Positions 58,452 through 64,000 of a stretch of DNA of 64,000 nucleotides are shown piece after piece. The notes beneath the pieces were generated by a model. It saw nothing but the letters and a program-made list of their open reading frames with translations. It searched no databases and was not told the DNA's origin. The translations under genes and the position numbers were made by a program. This DNA is from Dictyoglomus sp. (lineage in GTDB: Bacteria; Dictyoglomota; Dictyoglomia; Dictyoglomales; Dictyoglomaceae). Position 1 is the stretch's first letter; each line of letters opens with the position of its first letter. The stretch is taken from positions 56,337 through 120,336 of the forward strand of contig JANXBZ010000007.1 in NCBI GenBank assembly GCA_025060475.1. The letters are read 5' to 3'.

Positions 58452-58473
58452 GAAAGTGATTTTAATCACATTT
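58452..58473 (-). promoter_or_regulatory. Candidate CRP-type binding site at about -41
   Basis: On the minus strand the 22-base site starts AAATGTGAT and ends ATCACTTTC around TAAA, nearly identical to the enterobacterial CRP consensus. The centre (58462/58463) is about 40 to 41 bases upstream of the predicted start, the class II activator position. It overlaps the last codons of coaX. The operon it precedes encodes a nucleotide cyclase. Confidence 0.65.
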
Positions 58474-59233
58474 CCTGATTTTTTTTAAAAAGATAATAAA
58501 GCCCTTTAAGAGTAAGATATGGATCGATTTTTTTTATATATTTTGTATGAGGAACTATTCTTTTTGCCCAGCCTCCTGTTGCTACAACCACAGGTTTTAT
58601 TTTTAATTCTTTTATTTGTCTTTCGATTATTCTGTCAACTAAACCTGAAAACCCATAAACAATACCTGCTTGCATTGCAGTTATAGTATTCTTTCCTATA
58701 GAGCTTAAAGGAGCAGTAATATCTACTTGGGGAAGTTTTGCAGTCTTTTCAAAAAGAGCATATGAAGATGTTCCTACCCCTGGAGCAATAGCAACTCCTA
58801 AAAATTTTTTATTATTTATTACTGAAAAAGTAGTTGCAGTTCCGAAATCTACTGCTATTCCACAATTTCCATATTCCTCATCTATTGCTATCACATTACA
58901 TATAAGATCTGCTCCTACTTCCTTTGGATTTTCGGTATCTATACTTATTCCTGTCTTAATTCCAGGCTCCACAATAAACGGCTTTAAACCAAAAAGAAAA
59001 TTTATTGCATCTTCAAAAACAGAAGTTAAAGAGGGGACCACAGAAGAAAGAGCGATCCCCTCAATATGAGATATCTTTATCTTATTTTTTTCTAAGACCC
59101 AGCTTAGCTTCATAGCATACTCATAACTTGTAGAAGACTTATCAGTAGAGAAATCTAAGTGTCTTAAGATTTTTTTATCTTTAAATAAAGCAAGATCTAT
59201 ATTGGAATTTCCAATATCTATAGCTAAAATCAG
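58466..59233 (-). CDS. coaX: Type III pantothenate kinase, non-ATG start
   Basis: Phosphorylates pantothenate in CoA synthesis; ASKHA fold, 255 residues. From a CTG at 59233 the protein begins MILAIDIGNSNIDLALF, the expected family N-terminus with the ATP-binding DIGN motif; DFGTATTFSV and ATGGWAKRI follow. TGA and TAA stop codons lie in frame just upstream, and the next ATG (59113) would remove 40 residues. An ATT at 59236 is the only other option. GGAG lies 9 bases before the CTG. It directly follows an ECF S-component gene. Confidence 0.87.
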   Translation of the reverse strand: MILAIDIGNSNIDLALFKDKKILRHLDFSTDKSSTSYEYAMKLSWVLEKNKIKISHIEGIALSSVVPSLTSVFEDAINFLFGLKPFIVEPGIKTGISIDTENPKEVGADLICNVIAIDEEYGNCGIAVDFGTATTFSVINNKKFLGVAIAPGVGTSSYALFEKTAKLPQVDITAPLSSIGKNTITAMQAGIVYGFSGLVDRIIERQIKELKIKPVVVATGGWAKRIVPHTKYIKKIDPYLTLKGLYYLFKKNQEM

Positions 59234-59239
59234 AATTTA

Positions 59240-59932
59240 TCACTCCTTTCCTAGATATCTTCTTAATGCTATAGAGGTAGGAACACAGATAATTACTGCT
59301 AAAATAGCTTCAGGTATTCCATGAAGAATACCCACAGAAATCGCTGCTTCTAAAGGAAAAATCTTAAATATCACTGCTAATCCTAAAGTTCCTATTGTAT
59401 TTGTCATACTACCTAAGAAAGATGCTATAGATAGTGAAAGAATTTTGGGATTTCTATCTTTTATGAATAAAAATAGAAAAATTGATAAAATATAACTTAT
59501 TCCTGCCCACCAATAGGTTATATTTTTAAAATATTTTACCCCTAACCATAAGAGAATAATGAAAATAAGAAAGGAAAAAATTAAAGTGCTATAAAATTTT
59601 ACCCTTTCATTTTTTCCTAAAAGTTTATATAAAAAATAAAAGACAACCCCTGCTACAATTCCAATAAATGGTCTTGCAGGTATTAAGACCCAAAAAGGAG
59701 CAATATGACTAAAGAAGAAAACAGTAATTATTCCAAATAAAAGTCCAATAATTGCTCCAAATAAAGGACCAAGAACCAGCCCAGAAACAATTGCAGGAAT
59801 ATGCATGATTGTAGCTGCCCCTGCAGGAGTAGGTAGAGGAATAAATCCCCATTGAGTGAAACCGAGAACTAAAGTTATGGCAGTTAGAATACCAGCTAAG
59901 GATAAGGTCTTAGGGTTTCTTAAATTAATCAT
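59240..59932 (-). CDS. ECF transporter S component, possibly pantothenate-specific
   Basis: A 230-residue membrane protein with about six helices and the ECF substrate-binding pattern FIPLPTPAGAATIMHIPAIVSG and LGPLFGAIIGLLFG. It lacks its own ATPase, so it must use a shared EcfAAT module elsewhere. Adjacency to coaX (its stop lies 4 bases before the coaX ATT/CTG) suggests pantothenate uptake (PanT-like). AAAGGAGG precedes the ATG. Confidence 0.8.
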   Translation of the reverse strand: MINLRNPKTLSLAGILTAITLVLGFTQWGFIPLPTPAGAATIMHIPAIVSGLVLGPLFGAIIGLLFGIITVFFFSHIAPFWVLIPARPFIGIVAGVVFYFLYKLLGKNERVKFYSTLIFSFLIFIILLWLGVKYFKNITYWWAGISYILSIFLFLFIKDRNPKILSLSIASFLGSMTNTIGTLGLAVIFKIFPLEAAISVGILHGIPEAILAVIICVPTSIALRRYLGKE

Positions 59933-59948
59933 TTTAAAACCTCCTTTC

Positions 59949-60045
59949 CGGCTCTCCCTTTGGAGATGCCGTTTTTTTAATTTTTAAGTCGACTCCAAAC
60001 TTATGGTCTCGCTATAGAAGTCTATATGCGAGCCATATACTTTGG
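59949..60045 (-). ncRNA. Structured leader of the ECF-coaX operon
   Basis: The minus-strand leader from the TATAAT boxes at 60047-60057 starts with a 19-base-pair interrupted hairpin (60041-60045/59995-59999, 60033-60036/60003-60006, 60028-60032/60008-60012, 60022-60026/60013-60017; AAGT-type loop). A second 9-pair hairpin (59949-59957 with 59962-59971) lies just before the ribosome site GGAAAGGAGG, and its CTCC could alternatively pair with that site. It resembles a translational switch; no known riboswitch class is recognised. Confidence 0.5.
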
Positions 60046-60046
60046 T

Positions 60047-60057
60047 ATTATATTATA
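60047..60057 (-). promoter_or_regulatory. Overlapping -10 boxes of the ECF-coaX operon
   Basis: Minus-strand TATAATATAAT contains two overlapping perfect TATAAT hexamers (60052-60057 and 60047-60052). The -35 match is poor (TTTTAA, 60070-60075). The transcript would begin near 60040-60045, at the foot of the leader hairpin. Confidence 0.5.
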
Positions 60058-60083
60058 AAAATTATCTTTTTAAAAGAGGAAGT

Positions 60084-61367
60084 ATGAGGAAAGAATTAGG
60101 ATTAGTTATATATTACAAGAAAGAAAATAGATACAGTTTTAACGCTCTTTTAGGTGCTCTTGAAACTCAGGATTTTTACAAGCATATTACAATTTATCTT
60201 TTTGAAAAAGAAGAAAACTTATTAAATAATCTAAAAACAATCATAGAAAAACATAACTCGGTAGTTTTAGCCTTTTCATTTTTCACTACCCAGCTATGGA
60301 GTATAAAATCCTTAATAAAAAATATAAGAAAAAATTATAACAGAAAAATTATTATAATTGCAGGAGGACCTCATCCTACAGGAGATCCTTTTTTTACTAT
60401 AAAACTAGGATTTGACTACGTGGTAATGGGTGAAGGAGAAGAAACCTTTATTGAGGTTATTAAAAGATTATTGGAAGAAAAAAATTTAAAAGATTTAAAA
60501 GGTATTGCATTCTTAGATGAGGAAAACAATTTAAGATATAATAAAAAAGATGAATTTCTTGATTTAAATAAATATCCTCCTTTTTCGATAAAAAATAACA
60601 AATTTGGACCTATAGAGATTACTCGAGGTTGTCCTTTTGTATGTTATTTTTGTCAAACTCCTTATATTTTTGGAACTAAAATAAGACATAGAAGTATAGA
60701 AAAGATTTGTGAATATGTAGAAATTATGAAAGAAAGAGGCTTAACAGATATAAGATTTATTACTCCAAATGCCTTTTCTTACGGATCTTATGATGGAAGA
60801 AATTTAAATATAAGAAAATTAGAGGAACTTTTAGAAAGCATTAGAAAAATTCTAACATCTAAAGGAAGAATTTTTTTTGGAAGTTTTCCCTCAGAAGTAA
60901 GACCAGAACATGTAAGTGAAGAAACAATAAAGCTGATAAAAGAATATGCAAATAATGATAACCTAGTAATTGGTGCCCAATCAGGGAGTCCAAGAATACT
61001 AGATCTTTCTCATAGAGGACACACGGTGGAAGATGTATATAATGCTGTAGAAATAACAATAAAAGCTGGACTTAAACCCTATGTTGATTTTATATTTGGT
61101 CTTCCCTACGAAACAGAGGAAGATATAAAACTTACAATAAGAATGATAGAAGATCTAATCAAAATGGGAGCAAAGATCCATGCTCATACATTTATACCTC
61201 TTCCTCAAACTCCTTTTTCAAAAATGCCTGCAGGAAGAATAAATGATGAATTAGTTAAAGTGCTAAATAAGTTGATCTCTAAAAGTTTCGTTTTTGGAAA
61301 TTGGAAAGAACAGGAAAAAATAGCAAAAAAACTTGAAAAATACTTTAAAAATTTCTATTTAAAGTAA
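60084..61367 (+). CDS. B12-binding-like / radical SAM protein (MJ1487-type)
   Basis: A 427-residue protein. The N-terminal part (about 1 to 150) resembles a B12-binding domain without the usual histidine (IIIIAGGPHPTGDPFFTIKLGFDYVVMGEGEET). The radical SAM core has C183-x3-C187-x2-C190 in RGCPFVCYFCQTP and later GAQSGSPRIL and FIFGLPYETEEDI. It resembles the MJ1487 family of unknown function. The ATG at 60084 follows GAGGA; the upstream in-frame TTG (60042) has no site. Confidence 0.85.
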   Translation: MRKELGLVIYYKKENRYSFNALLGALETQDFYKHITIYLFEKEENLLNNLKTIIEKHNSVVLAFSFFTTQLWSIKSLIKNIRKNYNRKIIIIAGGPHPTGDPFFTIKLGFDYVVMGEGEETFIEVIKRLLEEKNLKDLKGIAFLDEENNLRYNKKDEFLDLNKYPPFSIKNNKFGPIEITRGCPFVCYFCQTPYIFGTKIRHRSIEKICEYVEIMKERGLTDIRFITPNAFSYGSYDGRNLNIRKLEELLESIRKILTSKGRIFFGSFPSEVRPEHVSEETIKLIKEYANNDNLVIGAQSGSPRILDLSHRGHTVEDVYNAVEITIKAGLKPYVDFIFGLPYETEEDIKLTIRMIEDLIKMGAKIHAHTFIPLPQTPFSKMPAGRINDELVKVLNKLISKSFVFGNWKEQEKIAKKLEKYFKNFYLK

Positions 61368-61370
61368 CTG

Positions 61371-62504
61371 TTAAAAAAATTTTAATTGTCCTTCTTCGCG
61401 AGGTCTTTTACCATTTATTAATATAAATGGCAATGCTCTTTTTACATTTATTCCCAGCATTTCTAACTCTTTTATATTTTTAAAAGGTTGCTCTTTTCTT
61501 TTTTCTATAATTTTTTTAGCACTGATAGGACCTATTCCTGGCACTCTCAAGAGATCCTTAAGACCTGCTTTATTTATTTCTATGGGGAAAAACTCCTCAT
61601 GGTTTATTGCCCATATCCACTTAGGATCTTTTTCCAGATATAAATTTCCATTATGATCAAAAGGTAAGTCTTTTAAAGTGAAGTAATATTTTCTAATGAG
61701 AAAGTCTGCCTGATAAAGTCGATGTTCTCTCCATGTAGAAGTTGCAGGTAAATCCTCAAAAGGAGTTTCTGGAATAGGTTTAAAGGCACTAAAATAAGCT
61801 CGAGTTAAATTAAATTTTTCATAAAGTAAAAATATAGTTGAAAGAATCTCCTTATCTTTTTCACCACTCGCACCAACAACCAATTGGGTAGTAACCCCAT
61901 GTTTAGGTTTTAATCCTTTAGAATATAGATTTTTTATTAATTCAAATTTTTTAAATAAATTATCAAAATTCTTTTCCGGAGCAATTTTTCTTAAATAAAA
62001 AGAATTGGGTGCCTCTATATTAATAGAAACTCTATCCGCAAGCTCTATTGCGCGTATTATGTAATCTTCTTTTGATTCAGGCAAAATTTTTAGATGAATA
62101 TAACCCTTGAAATTATATTTTTCCCTTAGAATTTCGGCTATCTTAATCATACTATTCATTGTTTCTACTGCAGATTTTGTTACTGCTGAACTCAAGAATA
62201 AACCATCTACTAAATTTTTTCTTTTTAACTCTAGAAAAACTCTCACCATTTCATCTTCGGTCAAACTTAATCTTTTAAAAAATCTATCAGCTCTGTTAGC
62301 ACAATAGTAACAATTATGAACACAGTCATTAGAAAGTAAGATTTTTAGGAGTCTTACCGTTATTCCATTAGGAAATACAGTGGGATAAATCCAACCTTTA
62401 ATAGAGGATTTTCTTCTTACCGCCTCTGGTGAACAAAAATAAGACCCACATAGATCAAATTGAGCGTCTTTTACCAAAATTTCTAATTTATCTGATATAT
62501 GCAT
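61371..62504 (-). CDS. Radical SAM protein linked to DNA repair, with HhH tail
   Basis: A 377-residue protein: radical SAM cluster C61-x3-C65-x2-C68 (NDCVHNCYYCANR), a core with SINIEAPNSFYLRKIAPEK, and a C-terminal helix-hairpin-helix, LLRVPGIGPISAKKIIEKRK. This matches the putative DNA modification/repair radical SAM family usually paired with a uracil-DNA-glycosylase-like DUF4130 protein. That partner is not in the window. The 3' end lies 4 bases from the convergent radical SAM gene. Confidence 0.85.
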   Translation of the reverse strand: MHISDKLEILVKDAQFDLCGSYFCSPEAVRRKSSIKGWIYPTVFPNGITVRLLKILLSNDCVHNCYYCANRADRFFKRLSLTEDEMVRVFLELKRKNLVDGLFLSSAVTKSAVETMNSMIKIAEILREKYNFKGYIHLKILPESKEDYIIRAIELADRVSINIEAPNSFYLRKIAPEKNFDNLFKKFELIKNLYSKGLKPKHGVTTQLVVGASGEKDKEILSTIFLLYEKFNLTRAYFSAFKPIPETPFEDLPATSTWREHRLYQADFLIRKYYFTLKDLPFDHNGNLYLEKDPKWIWAINHEEFFPIEINKAGLKDLLRVPGIGPISAKKIIEKRKEQPFKNIKELEMLGINVKRALPFILINGKRPREEGQLKFF

Positions 62505-62575
62505 AATCTGCCTCGTTTAACATTCTGTTTAAGAGTATATCATCAAAATTATAGTTATGTAAATCTAAATTATGA

Positions 62576-62581
62576 TAAAAT
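62576..62581 (+). promoter_or_regulatory. -10 box close to the cyclo-ligase start
   Basis: TAAAAT at 62576-62581 with TGA immediately upstream (TG-N extended -10). The predicted RNA start is near 62588, only about 3 bases before the ATG at 62591, consistent with a leaderless mRNA. Confidence 0.42.
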
Positions 62582-62590
62582 TATTTGACT

Positions 62591-63142
62591 ATGAAAGATA
62601 GCTTAAGAAAAAAATTAATAAAGAAAAGAAATTCTATTGAAAATAGAGAAGAAAAGTCTTTTATAATCTATCTAAATCTTAAAGATCTTGATATTTGGAA
62701 AAGAGCGGAAATTACTCATATTTATATTTCCTTTGGAAGTGAAGTAGATACAAGATTTATTATTTATCATGCGCTTGCAGAAAATAAGAAAGTTCTTTGT
62801 CCTATAATTAATGAAAAAGATTTACTTGTTGGAGAAATTAAATCCTTTAATGATTTAATTCCTGGTCCTTACGGAATATTGCAACCTAAGATCTCTATAA
62901 ATTTCGACTTAGAGAAAATCGATGTAATTATAGTTCCGGGAGTTGCTTTTGATAAAGAAGGATTCAGACTAGGATATGGAAAGGGATTTTATGATAGATT
63001 TTTAGCAAAACTAAAAAAACCTATAAAGATAGGACTAATTTATGACGAATTAATAATAGATTCTCTTCCTAGAAATGAAGAAGATATTCCTGTTGACATA
63101 ATAATTAGCGAAAAAAGAATAATTTATACTAAAAACTATTGA
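62591..63142 (+). CDS. 5-formyltetrahydrofolate cyclo-ligase
   Basis: ATP-dependent return of 5-formyl-THF to the folate pool, 183 residues. KKLIKKRNSI at the N-terminus, FGSEVDTRFII, and the signature GVAFDKEGFRLGYGKGFYDRFLAKL are present. There is no Shine-Dalgarno before the ATG, and a -10 box ends only 9 bases upstream, so the mRNA may be leaderless. Its end overlaps the convergent CXXC miniprotein gene by 7 bases. Confidence 0.93.
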   Translation: MKDSLRKKLIKKRNSIENREEKSFIIYLNLKDLDIWKRAEITHIYISFGSEVDTRFIIYHALAENKKVLCPIINEKDLLVGEIKSFNDLIPGPYGILQPKISINFDLEKIDVIIVPGVAFDKEGFRLGYGKGFYDRFLAKLKKPIKIGLIYDELIIDSLPRNEEDIPVDIIISEKRIIYTKNY

Positions 63143-63273
63143 ATACCTATACAAGAGAGACAAAGTATGGTAGCATTTTTAAAAATGTAAAGCTGATCTT
63201 CTAATATAATTCCCGTTAAAATAAAAACTAAACTTAATAACAATATTATTACTTTAGCTATTATTTTAACCAT
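63136..63273 (-). CDS. CD1871A-type CXXC miniprotein, 45 residues
   Basis: One membrane helix (KIIAKVIILLLSLVFILTGI) followed by EDQLYIFKNATILCLSCIGIQ-type sequence with C-terminal CLSC, the layout of small CXXC proteins found beside thioredoxin-like genes. The ATG lies inside the end of the TlpA-like gene (13-base overlap) and lacks a strong ribosome site, suggesting reinitiation. A thiol-redox or membrane electron-transfer partner role for the TlpA protein is inferred. Confidence 0.8.
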   Translation of the reverse strand: MVKIIAKVIILLLSLVFILTGIILEDQLYIFKNATILCLSCIGIQ

Positions 63274-63773
63274 TTTTCTAAATCTTTTACTAATTCTTTT
63301 TCTTTTATAATTCCAATATAAATCTTTCTTATGATATGGTTTTTATCAATTAAAAAAGATGTGGGAATGCTTTTTATTTTATATTTAAACCCTACTATTC
63401 CTTTTTTATCCAAAAGAACTAAAAAACTAATATTATTTTCTCTGAGAAAATTTTTTACTCTTTCTATATCAACATCTAAACTAATAGCAATAACTTCAAA
63501 TCCTAATTTTTTATAAGATTTATAAATTTTATTTAAAATTAAAATCTCCTCTTTACAGGGAGAACACCATGTTGCCCAGAAGTTTAATAAAACTACTTTC
63601 CTTCGAAATTGATTTAAAGAGTAATTTTCCCCCTTTATATTAGGAAGAACGAAATTTATTGCTGGAGAATCTAGCTCTAGATCTTCAGCAAAAAGTTTTT
63701 TATTTAGATTTAGTTCCAATAATGAAAAAAGAGAAAAAGTTAATAAAAAAAGAAGAAGTAATTTTCTCGACAT
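63261..63773 (-). CDS. TlpA-like periplasmic thioredoxin
   Basis: A 170-residue thiol-disulfide oxidoreductase. It has an N-terminal signal or membrane anchor (LLLLFLLTFSLFSLLE) and a thioredoxin fold with the active site WATWC70-SPC73, followed by the cis-Pro in SIPTSFLID. It is likely extracytoplasmic. AGGAGG precedes the ATG. It forms a two-gene operon with the CXXC miniprotein. Confidence 0.92.
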   Translation of the reverse strand: MSRKLLLLFLLTFSLFSLLELNLNKKLFAEDLELDSPAINFVLPNIKGENYSLNQFRRKVVLLNFWATWCSPCKEEILILNKIYKSYKKLGFEVIAISLDVDIERVKNFLRENNISFLVLLDKKGIVGFKYKIKSIPTSFLIDKNHIIRKIYIGIIKEKELVKDLEKWLK

Positions 63774-63791
63774 TTTTCCTCCTTTTTACTG

Positions 63792-63854
63792 AAACTTCCA
63801 GGCGAGGTAGGGGGTGATGGGGGAGGGGGGAAGGGGACCCTCGCCTGGAAGTTT
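63792..63854. repeat. 16-bp inverted repeat with a G-quadruplex loop
   Basis: AAACTTCCAGGCGAGG (63792-63807) is perfectly complementary to 63839-63854. The 31-base loop has four G tracts on the plus strand: G5 (63810-63814), G5 (63819-63823), G6 (63825-63830) and G4 (63833-63836), separated by TGAT, A and AA. It lies between 5S rRNA and the TlpA-like gene and is far richer in G+C than its surroundings. There is no U-run after it, so it is not a standard terminator. Confidence 0.9.
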
Positions 63855-63892
63855 GTTTCTAAATATTTTTATTAGTTTAGTTAGCTTATTTA

Positions 63893-63920
63893 ATAATAAC
63901 ATTTTATATTGAATAGTCAA
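63893..63920 (-). promoter_or_regulatory. Candidate promoter of the TlpA-like operon
   Basis: Minus-strand TTGACT (63915-63920), a 16-base spacer and TATTAT (63893-63898), starting 11 bases after the 5S rRNA 3' end. The transcript would start near 63886 and carry the large hairpin in its leader. Confidence 0.6.
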
Positions 63921-63930
63921 GAGAGGAGGC

Positions 63931-64000
63931 TTCCTGGCGATGACCTACTCTCCCACCCCGTTACCAGGGCAGTACCATCGGCGCTGGAGGGCTTAGCTTC
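63931..64000 (-). rRNA. rrf: 5S ribosomal RNA, 3' portion
   Basis: The minus strand reads GAAGCTAAGCCCTCCAGCGC at the window edge and ends with GGGAGAGTAGGTCATCGCCAG, the conserved 3' half of bacterial 5S rRNA (loop C, helices IV/V and the helix I 3' strand). The 5' half lies beyond the window, so this is the end of an rRNA operon read on the minus strand. Confidence 0.95.

Noticed and set aside
59113..59233. coaX as a 5'-truncated pseudogene starting at ATG 59113
   Set aside because: The frame upstream is intact and encodes the conserved ATP-binding N-terminus; only the start codon is unusual.
59950..59985. Plus-strand terminator (GC hairpin followed by a T run)
   Set aside because: No plus-strand gene lies upstream for over 7 kb; the hairpin makes more sense as part of the minus-strand ECF-coaX leader.
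63808..63838. G-rich loop as a CRISPR spacer or low-complexity assembly error
   Set aside because: A single perfect inverted repeat, not a direct-repeat array; the flanks are unique and continuous.

Overview
The window is a gene-dense, strongly AT-rich bacterial chromosome segment. Proteins are rich in Lys, Glu and Ile, intergenic gaps are mostly under 120 bases, and ATGA or TAATG overlaps are common. Gene content is free-living and looks thermophilic and anaerobic: ferrous iron uptake, radical SAM enzymes, a two-gene SUF system and no respiratory genes. A secreted protein ending in Phe after a long beta-rich region suggests a diderm envelope. A Dictyoglomus-like thermophile is my best guess from base composition and gene order; it is an impression, not a database result.

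Layout. 1-3160: the 3' part of lon overlaps a bacterial eRF1-like (baeRF/Vms1-type) gene and a terminator follows. 3164-8796 (minus): gap, leuS and an ABC-2 exporter pair. 8886-11835 (plus): a Fur-family regulator with feoA, feoB and feoC behind a consensus promoter with repeated AT-rich operators. 11768-17114 (minus): the pyrR-B-C-K-D-F operon with its promoter, PyrR-binding loop and attenuator. 17266-18062: an alpha/beta hydrolase. 18076-22571 (minus): a copper/metal cluster of THEP1-like NTPase, CopA, a split SHOCT-like small ORF, DUF438-hemerythrin-PAS protein and a YHS protein. 22642-25687: DUF554, LUD protein, guaA and a four-Cys miniprotein. 25677-32543 (minus): dnaN-yaaA-recF-dciA-gyrB plus a 696-residue orphan. 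32591-35052 (plus): Rrf2 regulator with sufC and one sufB, divergent from dnaN through interlocked promoters. 35047-42893 (minus): rpsB-tsf-pyrH-frr-orf-uppS-cdsA-dxr followed by a 33-residue ORF, galT and galK. 42902-52691 (plus): orphan ORF, then rimP-nusA-ylxR-infB-DUF503-rbfA-nrnA-truB-(ribF/cmk fusion)-birA-HAD. 52674-60057 (minus): ECF S-component, coaX, FecR/beta-barrel protein, CHASE2 nucleotide cyclase, GAF/HD-GYP protein and DUF3307 protein. 60084-63142: two radical SAM proteins and 5-formyl-THF cyclo-ligase. 63136-64000 (minus): the 3' half of 5S rRNA, a G-quadruplex-bearing hairpin, a TlpA-like thioredoxin and a CD1871A-type CXXC miniprotein.

Most notable. (1) The FecR-barrel / CHASE2-cyclase / HD-GYP operon has a near-perfect CRP-type palindrome centred about 41 bp before its predicted start, suggesting a cAMP feedback circuit. 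(2) ribF and cmk are fused. (3) coaX can only start at CTG (or ATT), so an ATG-based call would lose its ATP-binding motif. (4) Structured leaders precede rpsB, the nusA operon and the ECF/coaX genes. (5) A 16-bp hairpin near the 5S gene carries a four-tract G-quadruplex loop. (6) Several miniproteins are real-looking: YHS, four-Cys, CD1871A-type and the 33-residue ORF before galT.
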